Shown piece by piece: positions 24,571 to 33,078 of a stretch of DNA of 64,000 nucleotides; the first letter of the stretch is position 1, and each line of letters starts with the position of its first letter. The position numbers and the translations under genes were made by a program. Origin of the DNA: Bacillus_P idriensis_A (lineage in GTDB: Bacteria; Bacillota; Bacilli; Bacillales; Bacillaceae); contig NZ_JBCMYF010000028.1 in assembly GCF_050483325.1 (NCBI RefSeq), positions 1 through 64,000 on the forward strand. Direction: 5' to 3'. Below the pieces are notes generated by a model, which was given only the letters and a program-made list of their open reading frames with translations, searched no databases and was not told where the DNA came from.

Positions 24571-25686
24571 ATGAAAAAAAACTGGCTAATCAGCATTACA
24601 TTGTCTATTCTAATTATCACAGCAGGAGTCTTTGGCTTCATACACATCCAAAATTCTGCAGCTGAAGATGTTTTTGCTGAGTCTGAAATACTTCATGAAA
24701 ATAAGGATAATCAGGAGAAGACTGAACTAGATTTAAAAGAAATCATCAGAGAAGCCCAAAAAAAGGTTGTCATGGTGGAGCTTGAAGATGGAACAGTCGG
24801 CTCAGGGTTTCTTTATAATAATAAAGGAGACATCATCACAAACGCACATGTCGCAGCAGGTGTGAAAGATGTTAAAATCAGAACCACGGATGCAAAAGGA
24901 TTTGACGGGAAAGTGATTGGAATCAGCACTGAGACAGATGTTGCTTTGGTGAGAGCAGAGGGATTAAAGAATCAGGAGCCTTTGCAAATATCGAAGAATC
25001 ATCATGCAGAGCTTGGCCAGGAAATATTGGCGCTTGGAAGTCCGCTTGGGTTCCAAAATACTGTTACTACAGGGATCATCAGCGGCACAAATCGTGATTT
25101 TGATCTTCCACCCTACAAGTATTCTGGAGTTTATCAAATTTCTGCTCCTATTGCACCCGGAAACAGCGGAGGCCCTCTTTTAGATAGGGATAATGGACAA
25201 GTAATCGGAGTGAATTCTGCGAGAATGGAAGAAGGAGAGATCGGATTCAGCATACCAATTGAAGATATCCTCCCGCTCGCAGAAAGCTGGTCTCAAAATC
25301 CGATGAAATCACTTCCTGCCAATCTGGGTCTTGACGATTCAGAGAAAATCAGTGAAAATAAAAAGTTAGAAACAGCTGATTACTTAATCAGCTACTACAT
25401 AGAGAGCCTTGACTTCCACGACTATGTAACGGCCTACTCATTAATAGGGAGCAGCTGGCAGTCTGAAATGTCATATGAAGCATTCAGAAATCAGTTTAAA
25501 GATCTATTATCTATTAAAATAAATCATCTCAAAACAGAAAAAGACGGGGAAAAAATTCTAGTAAATGCAGACATTATCGCTGAGGTAAAACAAAACGGCA
25601 AAAAAACTGAGCAGAAATATAGAGCTTCTTATACAGTGGCATATGAAAATGAACAGGCCAAGATTATCGATGAAAAGAAAAACTAA
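24571..25686 (+). CDS. Membrane-anchored trypsin-like serine protease (S1C/HtrA-type without PDZ)
   Basis: The 371-residue protein has an N-terminal anchor (ISITLSILIITAGVFGF) and a trypsin-like domain. The catalytic triad is His in TNAHVAAG, Asp in ETDVALVRAEG and Ser in APGNSGGPLLD. Instead of a PDZ domain it ends with a domain of about 110 residues (YLISYYIESLDFHDYVTAYSL, in parts) like NTF2-type DUF4440 modules. It follows the zinc-ribbon gene by 46 nt and precedes ypmT. A role in envelope protein quality control is likely by analogy. Confidence 0.88.
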   Translation: MKKNWLISITLSILIITAGVFGFIHIQNSAAEDVFAESEILHENKDNQEKTELDLKEIIREAQKKVVMVELEDGTVGSGFLYNNKGDIITNAHVAAGVKDVKIRTTDAKGFDGKVIGISTETDVALVRAEGLKNQEPLQISKNHHAELGQEILALGSPLGFQNTVTTGIISGTNRDFDLPPYKYSGVYQISAPIAPGNSGGPLLDRDNGQVIGVNSARMEEGEIGFSIPIEDILPLAESWSQNPMKSLPANLGLDDSEKISENKKLETADYLISYYIESLDFHDYVTAYSLIGSSWQSEMSYEAFRNQFKDLLSIKINHLKTEKDGEKILVNADIIAEVKQNGKKTEQKYRASYTVAYENEQAKIIDEKKN

Positions 25687-25700
25687 AAGAGGTGATGTGA

Positions 25701-25898
25701 ATGAAAGATGTATTTATGCTATTTAGTGCAGCAGGTTTATTCATTTCCATGTACTTTGGCGGAATTGCATATTTTGCGTATGCAGAGGAAAAAACAGATG
25801 AAGTGTTCATGAATGTTTCTTATTGCGCGGTATTTCTGAGTGCAGCCGTCTATTCTCTTCATTTAAAAGATGAAAAGAAAAGACAGAAAAACAGTTGA
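25701..25898 (+). CDS. ypmT: YpmT small membrane protein
   Basis: A 65-residue protein with two hydrophobic segments (LFSAAGLFISMYFGGIAYFAYA and YCAVFLSAAVYSL, in parts) and a basic tail. Length and topology match YpmT of B. subtilis, which follows ypmS there. Here the zinc-ribbon and protease genes are inserted between ypmS and ypmT. ATG 25701 follows AAAAGAGGTGATGTGA. Function is unknown. Confidence 0.8.
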   Translation: MKDVFMLFSAAGLFISMYFGGIAYFAYAEEKTDEVFMNVSYCAVFLSAAVYSLHLKDEKKRQKNS

Positions 25899-25909
25899 TA
25901 GATTGCAAA

Positions 25910-25933
25910 GAGGAGGCGGGGTGCCTCCTTTTT
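25910..25933. terminator. Terminator between ypmT and the acidic lipoprotein
   Basis: AGGAGGC and GCCTCCT with a 5-nt loop, then T5. The converging gene ends at 25948. Confidence 0.8.
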
Positions 25934-25947
25934 GTATACCTTTTTTA

Positions 25948-26166
25948 TTATTGACCTTCTTCAGTTTCTTCTTCAGCGCCATCTTCTTCAGGTGCTTCTT
26001 CTGTTGTTTCTTCTTCAGTACCCTCTTCAGTAGTTTCTTCTTCAGTACCTTCTGTTTCTTCCGTGGTGTCTTCTTCAGGTGCATCCGTTTCTGTGTCGTT
26101 ACAAGCAGTCATTAATGAAATTGCCAATAAAGAAGCCCCGACTTTTAATAGCATATCTTTTTTCAT
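25948..26166 (-). CDS. Small Glu/Thr-rich lipoprotein
   Basis: ATG 26166 (minus strand) lies 9 nt after GGGAGG and gives 72 residues; the frame is open to 26286 without a ribosome binding site. A lipoprotein signal (MLLKVGASLLAISLMTAC) is followed by about 50 residues of almost pure Glu, Thr, Gly and Pro in imperfect repeats such as EGTEEETTEE and APEEDGAEEE. The tail is probably unstructured and strongly acidic. It may bind cations or keep a neighbour at a distance, which is speculation. Confidence 0.75.
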   Translation of the reverse strand: MKKDMLLKVGASLLAISLMTACNDTETDAPEEDTTEETEGTEEETTEEGTEEETTEEAPEEDGAEEETEEGQ

Positions 26167-26336
26167 TTTCTTTTTTCCTCCCTTGTAACCTATCTGAATG
26201 AGATTTTTTAACCTGCATGTCTGCTGGTCAAACTCATCATAATCGATTTTTGGAGGGAAAATGTCAATTTTACGAAAACTGAACATGCTTTTTACATTCG
26301 CTTATTAATTTTACAAATTATTAAAAAACGGCTGTT

Positions 26337-27098
26337 TTATCCAATAGCTGCCAAAACCTCCAGCTGTGGAGTTCCATTAGCAAATCCAACAGCAAAAATC
26401 GTATAGACCGTATCTGCTTTAAATTGAACTTTAGGAACCGTCAGAACGACATTATCTGTTCCGGCCACAAGCACTTCCAAATCCATTTTTCCGGGAGTCA
26501 CTTTAATATTTTTGGTCGCTTCAAGAAATGGAACATCTTTAAAGAGGACGTCGCCATTTTTTACAGCAATGTCAACCGAAGGAGCATCAGGAGATAAGTG
26601 GACAAATTTCACACTGGCTTCTCCTGCAGGGACGAACGTTCTGTCAACAAATGGATTCAGTCTTAAAGAAGATAGATTTCCTGCAGCTGCTATCGTATAT
26701 GTGATGCCTGGCAGAAGCATATACATGTCAGACAGGACAGGGCGGTTTGTTGTTCCGGCAGCATATAAATCGACCCGGTATTGGCCGGCAGGCAATGTGA
26801 GGTAATCGCTGATCTCCTTGTATTTCACATTTTGCAGGGTCAGTTTCCCGTTAACATAAATATCGACAGCCGGTGCGTCTGGAGATGCATGAATTACTCT
26901 GACTCTCGACATTCCGGGCTCGAGTTGAGCCTGAGGCAAACGTGCTGTATGGTATTGCATGCTGTAGATCCATTTTTGCATGGCATTTAAATGTTTCTGA
27001 TAATATATGACATGCTTTTCTGGATCGCTGTATTTATAAAATTGCGCAAGCATATCGTACATCATGGCTTTTTCAGCATATTTATTCTTCTCATTCAT
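26337..27098 (-). CDS. DUF4397 domain protein without anchor
   Basis: ATG 27098 (minus) follows GGGAGTG by 7 nt, giving 253 residues. After a helical N-terminus of about 60 residues (YDMLAQFYKYSDPEKHV) come two DUF4397 units, each beginning VRVIHASPDAPAVDIYVNG or VKFVHLSPDAPSVDIAVKNG. No signal peptide or sorting signal is visible, unlike the anchored paralogue at 30809. The helical N-terminus may therefore target or pack it differently. DUF4397 is a beta-sandwich domain of unknown role common on bacterial surfaces. Confidence 0.88.
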   Translation of the reverse strand: MNEKNKYAEKAMMYDMLAQFYKYSDPEKHVIYYQKHLNAMQKWIYSMQYHTARLPQAQLEPGMSRVRVIHASPDAPAVDIYVNGKLTLQNVKYKEISDYLTLPAGQYRVDLYAAGTTNRPVLSDMYMLLPGITYTIAAAGNLSSLRLNPFVDRTFVPAGEASVKFVHLSPDAPSVDIAVKNGDVLFKDVPFLEATKNIKVTPGKMDLEVLVAGTDNVVLTVPKVQFKADTVYTIFAVGFANGTPQLEVLAAIG

Positions 27099-27246
27099 AT
27101 TCGCGCACTCCCATCTATTCATTCGTCATTAACATATGAGAGGGAATGGGTGGATGTCACAAGTTTTTTTATTGAAATGACCCATGTTTTAGGGAACGGC
27201 AAGTAGGGTAGGTTACTCTTGAGGTCTAAATCTGGAGGAATGAATC

Positions 27247-28047
27247 ATGGAGCATTATGATCAAAACGTTGGAGAAGTCACACTTTCTTATTCAGATGAT
27301 GGAGCGGGGCATTGTATTGTTCTGCTGCACGGGTTTTGCGGAAGCCGCGAATACTTTCAAAAAGTGATTCCGGAACTGTCAGAAAAATATCGCGTGATCG
27401 CTGTCGATTTAAGAGGTCATGGACATTCAAGCACAGCCAAAGGTGATTACAGGATTGAACAAATGGCAGATGATCTTGCAAAATTAATTCAAGTTCTCGA
27501 AATTGACAAAGTGACCATGATCGGCCACTCACTCGGAGGTTATGTAACCCTTGCTTTTGCAAACAGGTTTTCAGATATGCTCCACTCATTCTCGCTTTTG
27601 CATTCAACTGCTCTTCAAGATGATGAAGGCGGTAAGGCTAATCGCGAAAAGGGAATCAAGCGCATTGAGCACGAAGGAATAAAAGGATTTATAGAAGATT
27701 TAATTCCAAAGTTATTTTCGCCTGAGAACTTAGAGAAATTTAAGGGTGAAGTGGAAGCAGCAAAACAAATCGGTTTTAAAACCTCTGAATACGGAGCAAT
27801 AGGAGCCTTAGAGGCAATGAAAAATCGGAAGGATCTGCAAGAAGTGCTGAAAAAAGAAGATCTGCCCATTCTGCTTATTGCAGGCAGAAATGATCAGATT
27901 ATCCCAGCTGAAAAAACGTTATTACATAAGGGAAATCATATTACAGAACGTGTGCTTGAAAACAGCGGACATATGGGGATGCTTGAGGAGCCTGAACAAG
28001 TAACGGAGATTATCTTTGAATTTCTCGGAAAACACGGCAAGCAATAA
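27247..28047 (+). CDS. Alpha/beta-fold hydrolase
   Basis: A 266-residue hydrolase with the oxyanion LLHGFCGS, nucleophile elbow IGHSLGGYV (Ser about residue 98), a C-terminal Asp in IAGRNDQIIP and His in NSGHMGMLEEP. This is the usual single-domain esterase/haloperoxidase-like group; the substrate is unknown. ATG 27247 follows TGGAGGAATGAATC. It is monocistronic and has a terminator at 28055. A second, distinct member lies at 36866. Confidence 0.9.
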   Translation: MEHYDQNVGEVTLSYSDDGAGHCIVLLHGFCGSREYFQKVIPELSEKYRVIAVDLRGHGHSSTAKGDYRIEQMADDLAKLIQVLEIDKVTMIGHSLGGYVTLAFANRFSDMLHSFSLLHSTALQDDEGGKANREKGIKRIEHEGIKGFIEDLIPKLFSPENLEKFKGEVEAAKQIGFKTSEYGAIGALEAMKNRKDLQEVLKKEDLPILLIAGRNDQIIPAEKTLLHKGNHITERVLENSGHMGMLEEPEQVTEIIFEFLGKHGKQ

Positions 28048-28054
28048 TTGATTA

Positions 28055-28096
28055 AAACAGGGACTAAATGGATGGTCAATTCAGTCCCTGTTTTTG
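28055..28096 (+). terminator. Terminator after the alpha/beta hydrolase
   Basis: AAACAGGGACT and AGTCCCTGTTT, then further T. Confidence 0.85.
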
Positions 28097-28189
28097 TGTT
28101 TTCCTGCATTTAAGATTTGGATTGCGCCAAGACAGATAATTTAAGTACTTAGTCGAACTCAATAATCGAAGTTGCCTTAATCGTTTGTA

Positions 28190-28226
28190 AAAAAAGCAAA
28201 AACGCCCAGGATCACTAAGCGTTTTA
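28190..28226 (-). terminator. Terminator of the zinc-ribbon gene (minus strand)
   Basis: Read on the minus strand, AAAACGC..TAG and CTG.GCGTTTT pair and lead into T-rich sequence. Confidence 0.6.
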
Positions 28227-28236
28227 AAATGGTCAA

Positions 28237-28485
28237 TTAATTTTGATTCAATTCGGCAAGCTTCACAAACGTGAGTTCATCTTCAATTAATCCGCATGCG
28301 CCGCATTGCACTTTGTAATGCGGGCCTTTATAGGCTAAATGAAAAGGGTCGAGTGCTTCTTGAGAAAATTCCTGAACAACGCTTCCGGTTTGAGGGTCAA
28401 GTTTGACGGACTTTGGCGTCTGTTCAATTAAGTTAAACCTGGTTCGATTCGTCTTGCAGTTTGGACACAGGTAAGGTGCAGTCAT
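28237..28485 (-). CDS. Small zinc-ribbon protein
   Basis: An 82-residue protein with two CxxC pairs, LCPNCKTNR near the start and VQCGACGLIED near the end, which would hold one zinc in a ribbon split by about 50 residues. The part between has no recognised family. It is cytoplasmic, without a signal. On the minus strand it precedes its terminator at 28190 and lies downstream of the marR gene, with a gap of about 70 bp. A strong GAGGAGG-like site (CGAGAGGAGGTTTCTC) is just upstream. Confidence 0.75.
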   Translation of the reverse strand: MTAPYLCPNCKTNRTRFNLIEQTPKSVKLDPQTGSVVQEFSQEALDPFHLAYKGPHYKVQCGACGLIEDELTFVKLAELNQN

Positions 28486-28554
28486 AGAGAAACCTCCTCT
28501 CGTTATAGGGGTATTTTTTCCATAACAAGGGAGGATTATGTATTTGCTTCTTGA

Positions 28555-28980
28555 TTATTTGGACCGGTCGAGCTTTCCGAAAAGCTGGATCAGCTGATAA
28601 AGCTCTTTATCTGTGTAGCATTCAAAACGCTTTGAAAAAAATTCCGTTTTCTTGCTTTCAAATTCGGTTAATACAAGATGGCCTTTATCAGTCAGGTCGA
28701 TTACGGTGATGCGGCGGTCATTAGGAGACCTTTTTCTTGTAATTAGGTCTTTGCCAATCAAAGAATCCGTTACAGTAGTAATATGACTTGCTGAAACATC
28801 AAGCTCTTTTGCCAAAACGCTTGAATTGAGCGGTCCGTTATCTTTTAAGCTTTTAAGAACAATAAATTCGTTTCGCGACAGGACATTGCTGAGAACCTGG
28901 TTTATTTCATTTCTGAGCTGCCGAACGATATTTCTCATTAAAGATTCCATTTCATACATCATTTGTTCACGATTTTCCAC
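28555..28980 (-). CDS. MarR family transcriptional regulator
   Basis: The GTG at 28980 lies 7 nt after GGGAGG and gives 141 residues; the longer frame from 29004 overlaps that site. The winged helix is clear: SSVLAKELDVSASHITTVTDSLIGKDLI (recognition helix, in parts) followed by the wing RKRSPNDRRIT. A helical dimerisation part surrounds it. It is divergent to msrAB (start 29160), whose expression it could control in response to oxidants; this is inference from position only. Confidence 0.88.
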   Translation of the reverse strand: MENREQMMYEMESLMRNIVRQLRNEINQVLSNVLSRNEFIVLKSLKDNGPLNSSVLAKELDVSASHITTVTDSLIGKDLITRKRSPNDRRITVIDLTDKGHLVLTEFESKKTEFFSKRFECYTDKELYQLIQLFGKLDRSK

Positions 28981-29159
28981 GATTAAACCTCCCGGGCAGA
29001 CCAATAGAGAACAGAATTGTTCATCTACTTAAATATTCATTAAATGTAATGAAACAAACTTAGATTGTCAAGAACAACTGAGTCAGAGAGCAGAATTATG
29101 GGATTTATAGCTGAAAATGATATAATTGGAGCATAGATTCACGCAGAGGAGGAAATAAG

Positions 29160-30107
29160 ATGACTGAGAAAAAAACAGAGCTTGCAGCTTTTGCAGGAGG
29201 CTGCTTCTGGTGCATGGTTCAGCCGTTTGATGAACTTCCGGGCATCATTAGTGTAACTTCAGGATACACAGGCGGCCATAAAGAAAATCCAACCTATGAA
29301 GAAGTATGCAGCGAAACAACCGGCCACTACGAGGCTGTTCAAATTGCATTCAATCCGGATATTTTTCCTTACGAGAGGCTGCTTGATCTTTTCTGGCAGC
29401 AGATAGATCCGACAGATGCCGGCGGTCAATTCTACGATCGCGGTGATTCTTACCGCACAGCCATCTTCTTTCATAATGAAAAACAGCAGCAGCTTGCGGA
29501 GGAATCCAAGAAAAAGCTTGAAGAAAGCGGCCGCTTCAAAAAGCCGATCGTAACTGAAATCCTGCCTGCCAAACCGTTTTACGAAGCAGAAGACTACCAT
29601 CAGCAATACTACCAAAAAAGTCCTGTAAGATATACTCAGTACCGCAAAGGCTCAGGCCGTGATGCTTACATTAAAGATCATTGGGACAAAAACGATCTTA
29701 AAGAAAAATTAACACCGATTCAGTACGAAGTCACTCAAAACAACGGTACGGAACGCCCATTTCAAAATGAATATTATGACCATGAGCAGGACGGCATATA
29801 TGTAGATATCGTTTCCGGAAAACCGCTTTTCAGCTCAACAGACAAATACGATGCGGGCTGCGGATGGCCAAGTTTCACCAAGCCGATTACAGACCATGAA
29901 GTTGTAGAGAAAAAAGATTTTTCACATTTCATGATCCGGACAGAAGTCAGAAGCAAATCAGCAGATTCTCATCTCGGACACGTTTTTAACGATGGTCCAG
30001 GACAAAATGGGCTCAGATACTGCATTAACTCTGCAGCGCTGCGGTTTGTTCCGAAAGAAGACCTTGAAAAAGAGGGTTACGGAAAATATTTGGTTCTGTT
30101 TCAATAA
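29160..30107 (+). CDS. msrAB: Bifunctional methionine sulfoxide reductase MsrA-MsrB
   Basis: The 315-residue fusion repairs both stereoisomers of methionine sulfoxide. The MsrA part (1 to about 160) has GGCFWCM with the catalytic Cys and the YHQQY motif. The MsrB part (about 175-315) has CGWPSF and the catalytic Cys in GLRYCINSAAL, with HLGHVF. The zinc CxxC pairs of many MsrB proteins are absent, so it is the metal-free type. In B. subtilis msrA and msrB are separate genes at this place; here they are fused. A TATAAT lies at about 29120. Confidence 0.96.
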   Translation: MTEKKTELAAFAGGCFWCMVQPFDELPGIISVTSGYTGGHKENPTYEEVCSETTGHYEAVQIAFNPDIFPYERLLDLFWQQIDPTDAGGQFYDRGDSYRTAIFFHNEKQQQLAEESKKKLEESGRFKKPIVTEILPAKPFYEAEDYHQQYYQKSPVRYTQYRKGSGRDAYIKDHWDKNDLKEKLTPIQYEVTQNNGTERPFQNEYYDHEQDGIYVDIVSGKPLFSSTDKYDAGCGWPSFTKPITDHEVVEKKDFSHFMIRTEVRSKSADSHLGHVFNDGPGQNGLRYCINSAALRFVPKEDLEKEGYGKYLVLFQ

Positions 30108-30143
30108 AAAATAAGGACAGCCTGCGGGCTGTCCTTATTTTTT
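30106..30143 (+). terminator. Terminator after msrAB
   Basis: AATAAGGACAGCC and GGCTGTCCTTATT form a long perfect stem followed by T6. Confidence 0.92.
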
Positions 30144-30194
30144 GGGCAGGAAGTGAATGAGCGAAAAGGCAATATCAGGTACATGATTTAGACC

Positions 30195-30224
30195 GCAAAA
30201 AAGACAGCCTTGAAGCTGTCTTTT
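30195..30224 (-). terminator. Terminator after the sortase (minus strand)
   Basis: On the minus strand AAAGACAGC and GCTGTCTTT flank a 6-nt loop and run into T6. Confidence 0.85.
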
Positions 30225-30840
30225 AAGATGTTTCTTTAAGTTTAGCGGTGACTACCAGCCGCTCAAGATGCGTCTTTTCCGTTCGGTCAAACGTCCCCGT
30301 ACAAGTGATTAAATTCAGCTTCTTCTCCTGACTGAATCCAAAGATAGAAGGCAGTGGAGCATCGTCATACGCGTAGGCTTTTTTATCCTGTACAACAAAT
30401 GTTAACTCTTCACCATTTTTGCCGTATACAATGACTTCTCCACCGGGTTCGATGTCTTTTAAGCGGAAGAAAACAGCGGGTCCGGTTTTGTTGTCAACGT
30501 GACCGGCGATGACCGAGTTTCCGTTTTCGCCTGGCCGGGCACCATTTTCATACCAGGCTGTCAGCTTGTCATCGGAGGGGAGCTCCATCGTCCCGTCATT
30601 AGTCAGACCGGCAGATTCGACATTCGCTTCAATGTCTAAGGATGGGACAACGATTCGTACAGGAATGATTCCTTGTTCAGAAGACTGTGCATTGTCCGGC
30701 TGAAAGCTTGCTTTCGCCGGCGCTTGTTCAGTTCGTTTTTCAATCTTTACAGGAATGACTTCCTCATCGTCTGCACATCCGGACAAAAGCAGGAACAGGG
30801 CAGCGATTTTAATGGCTGCTTGCTTTTTTCTTGTAGCCAT
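30223..30840 (-). CDS. Class F sortase with lipoprotein-type N-terminus
   Basis: A 205-residue transpeptidase. The sortase core has catalytic His in VIAGHVDNKTG, Cys in NLITCTGTF and Arg in HLERLVV. The compact size and the TCTG motif fit class F. The N-terminus reads IKIAALFLLLSGC, a canonical lipobox, so it may be lipid-anchored rather than held by a membrane helix as most sortases are. It overlaps the end of the MPKTG-bearing DUF4397 gene by 32 nt, which marks that protein as the likely dedicated substrate. Confidence 0.88.
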   Translation of the reverse strand: MATRKKQAAIKIAALFLLLSGCADDEEVIPVKIEKRTEQAPAKASFQPDNAQSSEQGIIPVRIVVPSLDIEANVESAGLTNDGTMELPSDDKLTAWYENGARPGENGNSVIAGHVDNKTGPAVFFRLKDIEPGGEVIVYGKNGEELTFVVQDKKAYAYDDAPLPSIFGFSQEKKLNLITCTGTFDRTEKTHLERLVVTAKLKETS

Positions 30841-31618
30841 ATACCATCAGAGCACCTAATCCAAGAATAGATACTGCTGCGATTGGAAGATAGTCAGTGG
30901 TGTCAGCAGCGGATGTGCCGCCCATGCCGGTTTTAGGCATTTCAGAAGGCATCATTGCAGGATCGGCAAGAACAAGCACTTCTAAAGCAGGCTCTCCGCC
31001 AGCAAACCCAACTGCGATAACTGTATAAGCCATATTAGCTTTCAGTTCTGTTCCGGCAAGGTCAAGAACAACATCCTCTGTCCCAGCACCTCTTACCTCT
31101 AAGTCATATGATTCAGGGTCAACTTCGATGTAATCCGTTACACCTTTAAATTCTGCACCAGGGAAAAGAACATCTCCGCCTTTAACTGCTACATCAACAG
31201 CAGGAGCATCAGGTGATAAGTGGGCAACACGCACTTTCGCTTTTCCTTCTGTAACCATATTGTCATCGTTTAATACTTTTAATTCTAGTGAATCAAGCTT
31301 GTTAATGGCAGCAGCTGTGTAAGTCATGCCTGCTTCTACTGTTAAATCTGCTGAGATAACAGGTTCTCCCTCAGCAACTGTGCCTGCTGCAAAGATTTCT
31401 ACTTTATGATCGCCTGCAGGAACCATCATGTAATCTGTTGCTGCTTTAAACTCTGCGCCTTCAACAACTGTTTTTCCGTCTACAACAACATCAACTGCCG
31501 GGGCATCTGGAGAAGCATGTACAATTCTTACCATAGCATCATTCTCTGCTGCATAAACTCCTGTACCCAATGCCAAAAGTAAAACCATTGCTGCCATCAT
31601 TGAAAAGATCTTTTTCAT
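30809..31618 (-). CDS. Cell-wall-anchored DUF4397 protein with MPKTG sorting signal
   Basis: The 269-residue precursor has a signal peptide (MAAMVLLLALGTGVYAA) and two DUF4397 units beginning VRIVHASPDAPAVDVVVDG and VRVAHLSPDAPAVDVAVKGG. The C-terminal sorting signal is EMPKTGMGG, then a hydrophobic run (YLPIAAVSILGLGALMVYG) and the tail YKKKASSH. MPKTG is an LPxTG variant, so the protein should be cleaved after Thr and attached to peptidoglycan. The class F sortase gene overlaps its 3' end. A paralogue without a signal lies at 26337. Confidence 0.92.
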   Translation of the reverse strand: MKKIFSMMAAMVLLLALGTGVYAAENDAMVRIVHASPDAPAVDVVVDGKTVVEGAEFKAATDYMMVPAGDHKVEIFAAGTVAEGEPVISADLTVEAGMTYTAAAINKLDSLELKVLNDDNMVTEGKAKVRVAHLSPDAPAVDVAVKGGDVLFPGAEFKGVTDYIEVDPESYDLEVRGAGTEDVVLDLAGTELKANMAYTVIAVGFAGGEPALEVLVLADPAMMPSEMPKTGMGGTSAADTTDYLPIAAVSILGLGALMVYGYKKKASSH

Positions 31619-31810
31619 TTTTCCACTCCTCTTTTAATTTGTTGGACATGAGTCCTTGCATTGAATATAAACAAAAGTTATACAAAATGTATACAGTTAT
31701 GATGCGCCGAATGTGCTGTGGAATTTTTACTCTGAAAAATCATCCTTTTCTGATAGAGTCATAGGAATTTGATATAATCTTATAAACGACTTCACGAGGA
31801 GAGGATCACT

Positions 31811-32197
31811 ATGGCAATTAAAGGATTTGAACATGTTGGGATACAAGTAGCAAATATCGAAAAATCGATTGAGTTTTATCAAACTGTTGCAGGGCTTGAA
31901 CTGATGGACCGATTTTTACATACAGATGGAAAATTGAAGCTTGCTTTTTTAGGAGTGAATCATTCCATAATCGTAGAATTGATTGAAGGGTACAATCCAA
32001 ATCTTCCAGCTGAAGGAAAGGTGCATCATGTTGCTTTTAAGGTAAGCGATATTGAATCCGAAGAAGAAAGACTGCGGGGACTTGGAGCAGAATTTATTTT
32101 TGATGAAATTACAACTTTGCCAAATGGAGCGAAGTATCTCTTCTTTAAAGGTCCAGACGGTGAGTGGATTGAGTATTTCGAACCGATGAATGGCTAA
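31811..32197 (+). CDS. VOC family (glyoxalase-like) protein
   Basis: A 128-residue single-module vicinal-oxygen-chelate protein. It has FEHVGIQV (metal His), VHHVAFKVSD and FKGPDGEWIEYFEP with the terminal Glu ligands, in the lactoylglutathione lyase-like pattern. With bacillithiol in this group, a role in aldehyde or thiol-adduct chemistry is possible but not shown. ATG 31811 follows GAGGAGAGGATC. The acetyltransferase gene overlaps its last 8 nt, so both are co-translated. A TATAAT lies about 35 nt upstream. Confidence 0.85.
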   Translation: MAIKGFEHVGIQVANIEKSIEFYQTVAGLELMDRFLHTDGKLKLAFLGVNHSIIVELIEGYNPNLPAEGKVHHVAFKVSDIESEEERLRGLGAEFIFDEITTLPNGAKYLFFKGPDGEWIEYFEPMNG

Positions 32198-32972
32198 AAT
32201 GATGAATTTTTCTAAAGAGCTGGATACAGCAGAAGAAGAGTATCTGCAATTATTTTGCCGCGTGAAAGATACTGCGCTTTATAAAGCTTTCAGGGATGAT
32301 TCGCTGAAAGGGATGTACAGTCATCATTTTGCAAAAATGACGACTCCTTATCATCCCATTCTTTTAAGAGAAGTGCTTGCAGCATCAAGACATGCTCTAA
32401 ATCGCAGTTTCATCCATGTTAAGCTGCCTTTTAATGCAAGAGTAGATAAAAAAATGCTGTCTTATTTAACATCAGAAGACTACTTTTGCGACCTGGATTT
32501 GTATTATTTTCATGATTTAATTCAAGTGGAGACGTGCAGCAAAATCATGACAAAGCTTGGCGAGGGTGATGCCCTTCAGGATGCATGCCGTGCAATGGAG
32601 CTCTACGATGCCAGACATATAAGCGCCTCTTTCGCAAAAAATAAAATGAAGCGGAAAAAACCATTTTACCTTTCCAAAAAAATAAGGCTTTATGTCTGTT
32701 ATGAAGAGGGAGTTCCGATCGGCAGCGCGGAGCTTTACATTTCGCCTGTCACAAACATTGCAAAAATTGAAGAGGTTGCGATTTTGGATGAATATCAGCG
32801 CAGGGGATACGGATCATCTTTTATGAAATGTCTTTTGAATGAGGCAAAGCAGCTCGGAGCGGCTTGTGCCTACCTCATTACGGTCAATGAAGCTCCATCC
32901 AGAGCTTTTTATGAAAAGCTCGGATTTATAAAAGTGTTGGAACAGGAGAACATTTTTAAGAATTTGATTTAA
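32190..32972 (+). CDS. GNAT family N-acetyltransferase
   Basis: The 260-residue protein has a C-terminal GNAT fold with the acetyl-CoA loop YQRRGYGSSFM and the NEAPSRAFYEKLGF motif. The N-terminal 150 residues form another, diverged half, possibly a second degenerate GNAT unit. The substrate is unknown. ATG 32190 lies inside the 3' end of the VOC gene, an arrangement typical of coupled translation. No clear terminator follows. Confidence 0.85.
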   Translation: MAKMMNFSKELDTAEEEYLQLFCRVKDTALYKAFRDDSLKGMYSHHFAKMTTPYHPILLREVLAASRHALNRSFIHVKLPFNARVDKKMLSYLTSEDYFCDLDLYYFHDLIQVETCSKIMTKLGEGDALQDACRAMELYDARHISASFAKNKMKRKKPFYLSKKIRLYVCYEEGVPIGSAELYISPVTNIAKIEEVAILDEYQRRGYGSSFMKCLLNEAKQLGAACAYLITVNEAPSRAFYEKLGFIKVLEQENIFKNLI

Positions 32973-33078
32973 AGATCTTTTTTCTTTTTTCAGGAAATAG
33001 GCGAATGCACATACGAGACAACCACCTACCTCATAAAGTAAGACTGTAAAGAAAATCAAAATGAAGAGGTGTTTTTTC

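Noticed and set aside
25870..26115. 81-codon plus-strand Phe/Cys-rich frame
   Set aside because: It is the antisense of the Glu/Thr-rich lipoprotein repeats; composition reflects CTT/TTC runs.
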